From NCBI RefSeq assembly GCF_902167705.1, contig NZ_CABHMZ010000017.1, forward strand, positions 1 to 64,000: a stretch of DNA of 64,000 bases, written 5' to 3'. The stretch is from Streptococcus constellatus. GTDB lineage: Bacteria; Bacillota; Bacilli; Lactobacillales; Streptococcaceae. A program made the position numbers and the translations under genes. Of this stretch, positions 28,635 to 35,107 are shown piece after piece (position 1 is the stretch's first letter; every line of letters starts with the position of its first letter). Below the pieces are notes generated by a model. That model did not search any database. It had not been told where the DNA came from and was given only the letters and a program-made list of their open reading frames with translations.

Positions 28635-29250
28635 ATGGAATTAGTTTACATGGACGGCAAGAGAGAGCCGTATACACTTTCAAGCATTATTGCAGAATGT
28701 GCAGAGGTAAAACATAGGCATTTGAAAATCTTACTGAATAAGCACCGAGCAGACTTTGAGAAGTTTGGAAAGGTGACATTTAAAATTTCACCTTCAGAGG
28801 CTGGGCAAAATGTACGTGACTATATTCTGAATGAGCAACAAGCTACGTTGTTAATCACTTACTTACGTAACACCGAGCCAGTTAAAGAATTTAAAACAAA
28901 CCTAGTTAAAGCATTCTTTGAAATGCGGGATGAGGTGGCAGAGTTTAAGCTGCAGCGTGCTTTAGAACAGCCCAAAAGAAAAAGCCTACATGAGGCTATT
29001 GAACATTGGGGAACAAGCACCTAAACACGCGCATTCAACGGTTAACAATCTTTTACTGAAAGGTGCTAGTGGTATGAATAAGCGCCAACTGATGGCGGCG
29101 CGTGGTGGCTATAATGGCATTGACAACCTAACCAGTATCGAGTTAGTCAGATATCAAGCCCTAGAGGATATGGCTATTGCTATGATTAAGCTAGGCATGA
29201 CCTATCAGGAAATAAAAGCCATGGTCTTTAGACCACAACAAGGAGGATAA
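28635..29250 (+). pseudogene. Rha-type antirepressor, frameshifted in a GGGG run
   Basis: The first frame (28635-29024) carries a Rha-like N-terminal domain (VKHRHLKILLNKH, LNEQQATLLITYLRN, VKEFKTNLVKAFFEM) and ends abnormally at EHWGTST. Removing one G from GGGG (29008-29011) continues as EHWEQAPKHAHSTVNNLLLK to a stop at 29250, giving about 204 aa. Rha-type proteins regulate lytic growth or inactivate repressors. The strong GAAAGGAGG RBS shows it was a translated gene. The second part could be translated separately from 28990, but no RBS is seen. Confidence 0.75.
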
Positions 29251-29253
29251 AAA

Positions 29254-29421
29254 ATGTATCTATCAAACGAACAAGAAAAAGCTCATCTATACGCTATGAT
29301 TGACCTTGCAGACAACGCTATTTTACAAGGCGATAAAAAACAAGCACTAACTAGCCTTTATTTTATAAAAACAGGGCTTGAAAATATTTTGAAAGATAAC
29401 GATAACTCGAAAGCTGAATAA
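29254..29421 (+). CDS. Small island protein (55 aa)
   Basis: 55 aa, beginning MYLSNEQEKAHLYAMIDLAD and ending DNDNSKAE. AAGGAGGATAAAAA is an excellent RBS, overlapping the end of the Rha-type gene. It is predicted helical and soluble. It resembles the many unnamed early proteins of streptococcal phages, and no function is known. Confidence 0.7.
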   Translation: MYLSNEQEKAHLYAMIDLADNAILQGDKKQALTSLYFIKTGLENILKDNDNSKAE

Positions 29422-29767
29422 GCAGCAAGCGCTAGAATCGATTTTAAGCTGATTTTCGCCAATAAGATATAGCCAAAATCAACTTTAAATGTCTCAAGGG
29501 TATAATTATACCCCTAACCGTTTCAACTGCTCAAAACGCTTATTAGAGTTCTTAAAAACAGAATAAAACAAAAAGGCTTAACCAACCGACCGACCAAGTA
29601 GGAAGCCTTTCACACAAATACTAAAACAATACAGCAGGCAAGCCGTAAGGGTTTTAGTAAAGATTTATAGCTAGATTATACCATATCTAGGACATTTTGA
29701 CCATACGGAGGGCGCTATCCCTTAAAAAGGGCATAAATACAAGAAAATTTAAACGAGGTAAGACACC
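29422..29767. other. 346-bp non-coding region with palindrome, hairpin and promoter
   Basis: No gene is visible. It contains a perfect 16-bp palindrome GGGTATAATTATACCC (29498-29513) and a terminator-like pair AAAGGCTT/AAGCCTTT (29572-29610). It also has the 17-bp repeat at 29632-29648 and a possible promoter TTTAGT-17-TTATAC ahead of the next gene. It may separate early regulation from the replication operon. Confidence 0.55.
29632..29648. repeat. Second copy of the 17-bp CAGCAGGCAAGCCGTAA repeat
   Basis: Identical to 25285-25301 and in the same orientation. Here it lies just upstream of the promoter-like sequence of the replication operon. Confidence 0.6.
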
Positions 29768-30037
29768 ATGACGAAAACAACAACTGTATTATTGAGCACT
29801 GAGAAACTAATCGACTTAGGTAGCGAACTAACTGACATCATGAACAGCTTAGAAATGAATAATTTAACTCTAGAAGCCTTAGAGATAACACAAAAAGTAG
29901 ATACAACGACCTTTAACTGGATAGCTAAGAAATATATTGAGACTGCTTATGCACAAAACGAAAAACTTTGCCAAAGACTAGACAAAATTGCCTTTCTGCT
30001 ATTGAACAATGACAACCCAAGGAACTGGAGGCATTAA
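29768..30037 (+). CDS. Unknown island protein (89 aa)
   Basis: 89 aa, soluble and helical, with TVLLSTEKLIDLGSELTDIM at the N-terminus and KLCQRLDKIAFLLLNND at the C-terminus. It is the first gene of a tightly packed operon running to the DnaC-like gene. AACGAGGTAAGACACC is a usable RBS. No family is recognised. Confidence 0.65.
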   Translation: MTKTTTVLLSTEKLIDLGSELTDIMNSLEMNNLTLEALEITQKVDTTTFNWIAKKYIETAYAQNEKLCQRLDKIAFLLLNNDNPRNWRH

Positions 30038-30041
30038 ACAA

Positions 30042-30218
30042 ATGAGCGAACTACTAGGCGCAATTTTAACGCTACTACTTTTCTTTCTTGCTGGTATTTG
30101 TACTCAACTGTTTAATGCTTGGGCGATTGCTTACAAGCGGAGGGGCTATATCACTAAAAAGCAGCTAAGAAAAATTGAAAAATGGCTAGAGGTTATGGAG
30201 GCAGAACATGGCAGATAA
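30042..30218 (+). CDS. Small membrane protein (58 aa)
   Basis: 58 aa from the ATG at 30042 (MSELLGAILTLL). TGGAGG lies 10 bp upstream, so the longer frame starting inside the previous gene is rejected. One membrane helix (about residues 4-26) is followed by a basic cytoplasmic tail (YKRRGYITKKQLRKIEKW). Function unknown. Its end overlaps the next gene by 11 bp. Confidence 0.65.
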   Translation: MSELLGAILTLLLFFLAGICTQLFNAWAIAYKRRGYITKKQLRKIEKWLEVMEAEHGR

Positions 30219-30444
30219 AAAAGAGTTTGACCTTGCAAATGAAAGAGCTAAAAACTTTGGTATTGAGCTAGAAGAAGCCTATCAGACTATGCTAGATTTT
30301 TCCCTAGAAGATAAATTTGACTATTATAGTATCGAGGAACGAAACCAACTAGAACGAGTTTTAGAAACTTTAATGGATTTTTGCGATATGTGGGAAAGAG
30401 GGCAGATTATAGTATCAAGCAAAGAAAGAGAGGCGATTGAATGA
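30208..30444 (+). CDS. Unknown acidic island protein (78 aa)
   Basis: 78 aa, acidic and predicted helical (LANERAKNFGIELEEAYQTM). It starts within the end of the membrane-protein gene (GGAGGCAGAAC before ATG) and overlaps the next gene by 4 bp (ATGA), so it is translationally coupled on both sides. No family is recognised. Confidence 0.65.
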   Translation: MADKKEFDLANERAKNFGIELEEAYQTMLDFSLEDKFDYYSIEERNQLERVLETLMDFCDMWERGQIIVSSKEREAIE

Positions 30445-30776
30445 AGCTTACAACTTTACCAGAGAATTATAAGCGTGTGCTTGCTCTTATCCCGCAGGGA
30501 GCAGAAAGACCACGCGCAGGCAAAGAGATTGTTAAACTCACAGGGTTAGATATCCGAACTGTTCGGGGCATTATCCGTGGTTTAGTAATTAAGTATCATA
30601 TCGCTATTTGTGGAAGCCGTGACCTAGCGGGCGGTTACTATATCCCAGCAAATGACAGCGAACGTCTGGCAGGTATCAGAGCACTAGATAGGCAGCGACA
30701 AGATGAGCAAAAGCGGATCAGTGCCCTCATGTATGCGAACTTGAACGAACAAGACAAATATTTGAAAGGCGGTTAA
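30441..30776 (+). CDS. Winged-helix-type phage protein (111 aa)
   Basis: 111 aa. Residues about 1-70 look like a winged-helix domain: PENYKRVLALIPQG, GKEIVKLTGLDIRTVRGIIRGL, then a wing with GGYYIPAND. The C-terminal part is a charged helix. Similar small proteins sit upstream of replication genes in streptococcal phages. A DNA-binding role is inference. Confidence 0.65.
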   Translation: MKLTTLPENYKRVLALIPQGAERPRAGKEIVKLTGLDIRTVRGIIRGLVIKYHIAICGSRDLAGGYYIPANDSERLAGIRALDRQRQDEQKRISALMYANLNEQDKYLKGG

Positions 30777-30777
30777 T

Positions 30778-31047
30778 ATGACATTATTTAGCTTAGATAC
30801 AGAAACACAATTAAAGGCAGAAGCCCTAACCTTGCTTTCTAACTTTTTGCAGTCTTATACACAGCCAAAGCCAAGACAGCTTGGACTAATGACAGCCCAA
30901 CAGGTTAAGGAGGAACTAGGGATAAAATCCAAAACCTTGACACGTTGGGAAAAAGCGGGTTTAAAGCGATACCAGCCACCACTAGAAGACACTAGGAAAG
31001 TCTTTTATAAGGTCAGTGATATTCTGGTATTTTTGGGAGTAGATTAG
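30778..31047 (+). CDS. HTH protein of excisionase/MerR type (89 aa)
   Basis: 89 aa. The C-terminal half reads MTAQQVKEELGIKSKTLTRWEKAGLKRYQPP and then TRKVFYKVSDILVFLG, a helix-turn-helix of the MerR/excisionase type. It is one base after the previous stop. It may be a second candidate for the excision factor, but its location in the replication operon suggests regulation of that operon. Confidence 0.7.
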   Translation: MTLFSLDTETQLKAEALTLLSNFLQSYTQPKPRQLGLMTAQQVKEELGIKSKTLTRWEKAGLKRYQPPLEDTRKVFYKVSDILVFLGVD

Positions 31048-31055
31048 GGGGAACA

Positions 31056-31856
31056 ATGGCAAAAACAAAAGTTTATTTTTGGTTAAAAATTGATAAAAAG
31101 TTTTTTGATAATATCTTTATCAAGAGACTTAAAACTTTACCGGGTGGTTACACTATGACAGTTATATATATCAGACTTATGCTTGAAAGTCTTGATAGTG
31201 ACTGCATTCTTTACTACGAGGGATACTTTGATAGTTTAAAATCAGAATTAGCCTTAAAGCTAGATGTTTCAGAAGATGATATTGAAATGACTATGGCATA
31301 TTTTACAAAATGCGGTTTAATTCAAATTGATGAGGATAAAAATGCAAAGCTGCCACAAGCTAAAGCCATGGTACAACAGGAAACGAACCAAGCCGCCTAT
31401 ATGCGGGAATACCGCAGAGAACAACGAGAAAAAAATAAAAATCTTACAATGTTATCTGATAATCTTACAACGTTAACTACGTGTAAGACAGAGATAGATA
31501 TAGAGAAAGAGATAGAGCAACAGCTAGAGCAAGAAAAAGCTGGTGAAGCTGGTAAAAATATTATCTTTGAAAAACTAAAAGAGGCTTTTGGTGAAATGTC
31601 TGTTAGTGGCACAATGGTGACAGAGGTTGAAGACTTGCTAGCTACTCACGGCCGGACTTTGTTACTTTATGCTCTTGAACAAACCATATTGAACAACGGT
31701 AGGTCTATTAGATACACGCGCTCAATCCTTGAACGCTGGCAAGGTCAAGGATTAAAGACTATCGAGCAAGTCAAACAAAATCAAGCAGCTTACGAGGCTA
31801 AGAAACAGCCATTAGCACAACCAACACAAGACAACTTCCCTGATGTCCCGTTTTAG
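31056..31856 (+). CDS. Phage-type replisome organizer
   Basis: 266 aa. The N-terminal replisome-organizer domain reads YFWLKIDKKFFDN, LPGGYTMTVIYIRLMLESL and LDVSEDDIEMTMAYF. The middle region is polar (about 120-170) and the C-terminal part is DnaD-like (VEDLLATHGRTLLLYALEQT, SIRYTRSILERW). Such proteins melt or mark the origin and recruit the helicase loader encoded next. It gives the island autonomous replication after excision. The RBS is AGGGGGAACA. Confidence 0.85.
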   Translation: MAKTKVYFWLKIDKKFFDNIFIKRLKTLPGGYTMTVIYIRLMLESLDSDCILYYEGYFDSLKSELALKLDVSEDDIEMTMAYFTKCGLIQIDEDKNAKLPQAKAMVQQETNQAAYMREYRREQREKNKNLTMLSDNLTTLTTCKTEIDIEKEIEQQLEQEKAGEAGKNIIFEKLKEAFGEMSVSGTMVTEVEDLLATHGRTLLLYALEQTILNNGRSIRYTRSILERWQGQGLKTIEQVKQNQAAYEAKKQPLAQPTQDNFPDVPF

Positions 31857-31867
31857 GAGGTGAAAAC

Positions 31868-32719
31868 ATGGAGGAACAGTTCAAAAAGTATCAAAATAGA
31901 AAAATACTTGATAAGGTCTGCTCAATTCATAACGTGAACTATTGGCAAATCTCAATACCCATTAGGGGAAGTGATAAACGTAAGCTGCAAGAGTTTTGCC
32001 CTGAATGTGTCAGAGAGAATATACAGCGCGAAGAACAAGAGTTAGCTAATGAAGCCACAAACCAACAAGTCTATCAAAAAACCTATCATGTCCTAATGCG
32101 TGATAGTGTAATCCCTAATGAGCTAAAAACAGCAACATTTGACAATTTCATAGTCGAGACACAAGAGGAGAAACAACTATTAGCCTTTGCTCAAAATCAG
32201 GTAAAGAAGTACCTAGAGGGTATGAATGGAAATACGCTGATTACAGGCTCTACAGGCGTTGGCAAAAGTCATCTAAGTGTCGCTATGGCTAAAGCTATCA
32301 ACGAGGGCTGCAAGGCTAAAAATGAGCCTAAAAGCGTGTTGTTTGTAACCTTTACAGATATTGTTAATAAAATTCAAGACGGTTGGACTTATGGCAAGAA
32401 TGCAGCTTTTACTAAATCTGATGCCGTGGAACTCTTGAAAAAGCCTGGCTATCTTATCATTGATGACCTAGGAGCGAAGAATGCAGTTATTAAACCTAAG
32501 AACGATTGGGAGCAGGATTTATTATTTGATATACTTAACAATCGTGAGAATACAATTATCAATACCAATCTAAGCGGTGATGAATTAAAAACAATGTATA
32601 ACGAACGTAACTATAGCCGCATTCTTAAAGGCTTAGAGGGGAATTCGTTCAGGATTTACAGTATCAAAGATAAGCGGTATTCAATTCGACAATTAAAGAC
32701 TAAACAAGTTAAGAAATAA
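31868..32719 (+). CDS. DnaC-like helicase loader ATPase
   Basis: 283 aa AAA+ protein. An N-terminal zinc-finger-like region (CSIHNVNYW and CPECV) is followed by Walker A GSTGVGKSHL near residue 121 and Walker B YLIIDDLGAK. The arginine-finger region is NYSRILKGL. It should load the host DnaB helicase onto the island origin with the replisome organizer. The RBS is AGGAGGTGAAAAC, and a strong terminator follows. Confidence 0.9.
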   Translation: MEEQFKKYQNRKILDKVCSIHNVNYWQISIPIRGSDKRKLQEFCPECVRENIQREEQELANEATNQQVYQKTYHVLMRDSVIPNELKTATFDNFIVETQEEKQLLAFAQNQVKKYLEGMNGNTLITGSTGVGKSHLSVAMAKAINEGCKAKNEPKSVLFVTFTDIVNKIQDGWTYGKNAAFTKSDAVELLKKPGYLIIDDLGAKNAVIKPKNDWEQDLLFDILNNRENTIINTNLSGDELKTMYNERNYSRILKGLEGNSFRIYSIKDKRYSIRQLKTKQVKK

Positions 32720-32720
32720 C

Positions 32721-32744
32721 AAAGAGGCGCGTGCCTCTTTTATT
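32721..32744 (+). terminator. Terminator after the replication operon
   Basis: AAAGAGGC and GCCTCTTT form a perfect 8-bp stem around GCGT, followed by TTATT. It starts 2 bp after the DnaC-like stop codon. Confidence 0.85.
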
Positions 32745-32966
32745 GTTTAGCTAGACTTGAAAAGCAAGCGGGCTTTTGGTAAGGTATTGAATATAGGATC
32801 TAACAATATAGCGCGTGATTGAACAAAGAACGAACAAAGAGAAAATAACTATTTGAGTCATGGATAATCCAAAGAACACGCGCAGAAAATAGCAAAAAAA
32901 CCAGCTTGTGCTAGTTCCTTTTGGTAAATATTTGATAGTACTATTATACCACAGGAGATATTAAAC

Positions 32967-33395
32967 ATGCTGGAATTGTTTAGAGAGATTGACGAAAAAG
33001 CAACTCAAGTAAAGGCTAAAAAGATTTTACAGATTTATCGTCGTTTGTGTCGAATTGCTGGAAGTGAATACACTGTGCGGAGCGCTAGTGCTTTTTCAGA
33101 CCAACCGCGTAGCAAGAACAATCAGCCAAGCAAAGGACTTGAAACCTTTGTAGTAAAAAGGCTAGACGCAGAAAGAGAGAAAGCAGAGATAGACAAGGCT
33201 ATTAGTTTGCTCTCTAGTGATATGTACAAAGAAATATTGATTAGAAGATTTTGCAAAGCAAGACAGTGTAGCAATATCTGTATATACATGGACTTAGATT
33301 TGTCTGAATCGGAATTTTACAGAGAACAAAGCAAGGCATTATTAGAGTTTGCGGAATGGTATAAAGCCGGTGAATTGCTTGTATTTAAACCTTAA
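32967..33395 (+). CDS. ArpU/RinA-like late transcription regulator
   Basis: 142 aa. Sequence features match the ArpU family of phage regulators that activate late or packaging genes: a C-terminal sigma-4-like region with ILIRRFCKARQCSNICIYMDLDLSESEFYREQSKALLEF. It is separately transcribed after a terminator, with a possible promoter (TTTGGT-16-TATTAT) and the RBS ACAGGAGATATT. In an island it would control the packaging-related genes that follow. Confidence 0.8.
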   Translation: MLELFREIDEKATQVKAKKILQIYRRLCRIAGSEYTVRSASAFSDQPRSKNNQPSKGLETFVVKRLDAEREKAEIDKAISLLSSDMYKEILIRRFCKARQCSNICIYMDLDLSESEFYREQSKALLEFAEWYKAGELLVFKP

Positions 33396-33571
33396 GTAAC
33401 GGGTTGAAACAGTATTTATACAAACCAAGATACAGAGGCTATTTGCTCCCTATTTTTTTGAACGGGGTAGGGTTTATTTGGAATAAAAGGACGCTGCCCT
33501 CTTCTCTACAAAAAATTCCCTTTTTGAAATTTTTGAATGCAATAGGAAAAGAAAAAATCAATTTTAAAACA

Positions 33572-33616
33572 CCCCCCGCACTCTTTCGAGAGCAAGAGAG
33601 CCGCGACAAGATGTCG
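33572..33616 (+). other. Possible packaging (cos-like) site
   Basis: A C6 run (33572-33577) is followed by the hairpin CTCT-TTCG-AGAG (33581-33592) and the hairpin CGACA-AGA-TGTCG (33604-33616), just upstream of a terminase-type fragment. Clustered hairpins between late regulator and small terminase are where cos-type phages and islands keep their packaging site. Location and structure only; no cleavage site is known. Confidence 0.3.
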
Positions 33617-33687
33617 TCTTACATCACGCGCCAATTTTTCAGATTTTTAAGGGGTGTCATGGGGAGCAAATTAGGAGGTGAAGTTGC

Positions 33688-33831
33688 TTGGTTAAAAATC
33701 CTTACTATCGGCAGAACAAAGGGCATTTACCCAACGACCCGCCAAACTATTTGGGAACAGTTGCGAGGGAGACTTGGCGCAAAATCGTTCCGTTTTTAGA
33801 ACCTTATTATCAATCTATAGCCAAATGCTAA
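33688..33831 (+). pseudogene. N-terminal fragment of a phage small terminase (P27-like)
   Basis: 47 codons from TTG at 33688, with AGGAGGTG 7 bp upstream. It reads VKNPYYRQNKGHLPNDPPN and then YLGTVARETWRKIVPFLE before ending at an unrelated tail and TAA. This opening is characteristic of P27-family small terminases, which are normally about 150 aa. The remainder is missing, so DNA recognition is probably lost. Islands of this class often carry a small terminase to redirect packaging of helper-phage particles. Confidence 0.7.
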
Positions 33832-33880
33832 ACTGTAGTATTTTATATATGCTATCAGTTAAAAAACTTTTTCTTTTCGC

Positions 33881-33909
33881 TTGTTTTTCATGCGCATAAT
33901 GTGTATAAT
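33881..33909 (+). promoter_or_regulatory. Promoter of hicAB
   Basis: TTGTTT (33881-33886) and TATAAT (33904-33909) are separated by 17 bp, about 28 bp upstream of hicA. The TATGCTATCAGTTAAAAAAC region upstream contains no gene. Confidence 0.7.
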
Positions 33910-33936
33910 AGAAAATGTAAGGAGGTAACGTGCACT

Positions 33937-34128
33937 ATGCCACTTACAGGAAAAGAAATGGCAAAGCTAGCCGAGAAAAATGGTTGGGTAGAAATCCGAC
34001 AGAACGGCAGTCATCACCATTTCAAACATGAAGATTTTGATTATATAGTGACTATCCCAATCCATGGAAATAAGGATTTAGGAAGAGGGCTAGAAAGCAA
34101 AATCCTGAAAGATTTGGGGCTGAAATAA
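33937..34128 (+). CDS. hicA: HicA-type mRNA interferase toxin
   Basis: 63 aa from the ATG at 33937 (MPLTGKEMAKLAEKNGW), with AAGGAGG upstream. The dsRBD-like fold is seen with the catalytic histidine in QNGSHHHFKH and the ending HGNKDLGRGLESKILKDLG. HicA cleaves mRNA when free of HicB. The hicA-first order and the 36-bp gap to hicB fit the usual operon. It lies at the island edge and may stabilise it. Confidence 0.9.
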   Translation: MPLTGKEMAKLAEKNGWVEIRQNGSHHHFKHEDFDYIVTIPIHGNKDLGRGLESKILKDLGLK

Positions 34129-34164
34129 TCCCCCTTATCTTTCATTTTTTGGAGGTAACAGACT

Positions 34165-34545
34165 ATGTTGAAATCATATCCAGCAATTTTTCATAAAGAG
34201 GAAGACGGTTCTTATTGGGTAGAATTTCCAGAGTTTGGAGGAGGTACACAAGGGGCAAACGTTGAAGAAGCCTTGAAAAATGCCCGTGAAATGCTTGAGA
34301 GTGTTTTAGCTGCTTACATAGACGAAGGATTAGATATGCCAAAACCTAGCGACATCATGACTTTAACTGTTAACGACGGCTTTGTTAGTATGATACAAGC
34401 AGACCCTACCCCTTTTATTCGCAACAATAAAGCCATTAGAAAGAATGTGACTATCCCTGAATGGTTAGTAAGATTAGCGGATCGTGAAAAAGTAAATTAT
34501 TCTGAAGTGCTAACTCAAGCCCTAGAAACAAAATTACAAGCCTAG
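34165..34545 (+). CDS. hicB: HicB-type antitoxin
   Basis: 126 aa. The N-terminal partial RNase-H-like domain (YPAIFHKEEDGSYWVEFPEF, then GANVEEALKNAREML) binds HicA. The C-terminal ribbon-helix-helix (KNVTIPEWLVRLADREKVNYSEVL) should repress the hicAB promoter. The RBS is GGAGGTAACAGACT. In this island it is the last gene before the mutS-side attachment site. Confidence 0.92.
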   Translation: MLKSYPAIFHKEEDGSYWVEFPEFGGGTQGANVEEALKNAREMLESVLAAYIDEGLDMPKPSDIMTLTVNDGFVSMIQADPTPFIRNNKAIRKNVTIPEWLVRLADREKVNYSEVLTQALETKLQA

Positions 34546-34628
34546 ACACAGTCAACATGCGCAGCGATAGAAATGCGCGTGATAACATGGTATAATAATC
34601 TTATCAGCAAGGCTACAAGCAACTAAAA

Positions 34629-34701
34629 AAGCGTAGCTATTCACTACGCCAGTTCTTGCCTGCTGAACTCATATTGTAAATGACCTGTAAAGGTCTTTTT
34701 T
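34629..34701 (+). terminator. Two hairpins after hicAB, the second a strong terminator
   Basis: GCGTAG/CTACGC forms the first stem (about 34631-34649). GACCT-GTAA-AGGTC (34682-34695) followed by TTTTTT (34696-34701) is a classic terminator. They shield the attachment site from island transcription. Confidence 0.75.
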
Positions 34702-34720
34702 GTTCACCTTTTTGTGGACT
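34699..34720. repeat. 22-bp repeat inside the right end (candidate integrase arm site)
   Basis: Identical to 24104-24125 in the same orientation, about 100 bp inside the mutS-side attachment site. Confidence 0.6.
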
Positions 34721-34810
34721 TTTAAGGATTTTCTAACAACTTCTAATATTACATAATATTGATAAAAGCCAGTAATACCAACGATTAAGAGCTGTCAATG
34801 AGTTGTAAAA

Positions 34811-34880
34811 CTATCTATTTCCTAGTTCAATAATTTTTGACATAGTTTTCTCCGTAATTATTCTAGCTACTATTATATCA
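34811..34880 (-). promoter_or_regulatory. Orphaned native mutL promoter, RBS and mini-ORF at the island right end
   Basis: On the minus strand the extended -10 TGATATAAT (34872-34880), the RBS ACGGAG and ATGTCAAAAATTATTGAACT form the original mutL leader. The ATG at 34843 now opens a 10-codon frame (MSKIIELGNR) that stops inside the island at 34811. The promoter therefore points into the island, antisense to hicB. Confidence 0.75.
34823..34849. repeat. Attachment site at the mutS side (27-bp direct repeat)
   Basis: Second copy of the 27-bp repeat at 24009-24035. It marks the right end of the island. The sequence to its right is the ancestral upstream region of mutL. Confidence 0.9.
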
Positions 34881-35107
34881 CAAAGCCTTTTTTCTATCAG
34901 AGGTCTAGTGTGAGAGGATCTGGACCAACTTCTCCTTTTAAAAGAAACCAAATAGGCGGGCAAAACAACCACTTAAGCAAAAGCCCTTGTTTTCCTCGTC
35001 AAAATAATGTTTAATAGACTTAGAAAGGGAAGGAAATAATGAATCTCTCTTGCAATGAAAGTCAGCAGTAAGCAAGATACAACATCATTGGGAAAGAAGG
35101 GGTGTTT

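Larger units (their letters stand above)
24009..34849. mobile_element. PICI/SpyCI-like chromosomal island integrated at the start of mutL
   Basis: A 10.8-kb element is bounded by 27-bp perfect direct repeats (24009-24035 and 34823-34849). In order it holds integrase, AlbA-type protein, excisionase-like and CI-like genes on the minus strand. On the plus strand are Cro, a Rha-type antirepressor, small genes, replisome organizer, DnaC-like ATPase, ArpU-like regulator, a terminase fragment and HicAB. There are no capsid, tail, portal or lysis genes. This matches phage-inducible chromosomal islands. The insertion point, inside the first codons of mutL, is that of the SpyCI islands of S. pyogenes. 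Several genes are frameshifted, so the element may be partly decayed. Confidence 0.88.

Noticed and set aside
26824..29011. Programmed ribosomal frameshifting in the three island genes
   Set aside because: No slippery heptamers with downstream structure were seen, and three unrelated genes sharing the same kind of lesion are better explained by mutation or base-call error. Comparison with relatives would decide.
33404..33799. 131-codon plus-strand frame starting MKQYLYKPRY
   Set aside because: It has no RBS and an irregular composition. It overlaps in another frame a terminase-like fragment with an excellent SD and recognisable sequence.
35040..35072. 10-codon frame MNLSCNESQQ upstream of the LytTR gene
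   Set aside because: It has a fair SD but is too short and unsupported. A leader peptide role cannot be shown from sequence alone.
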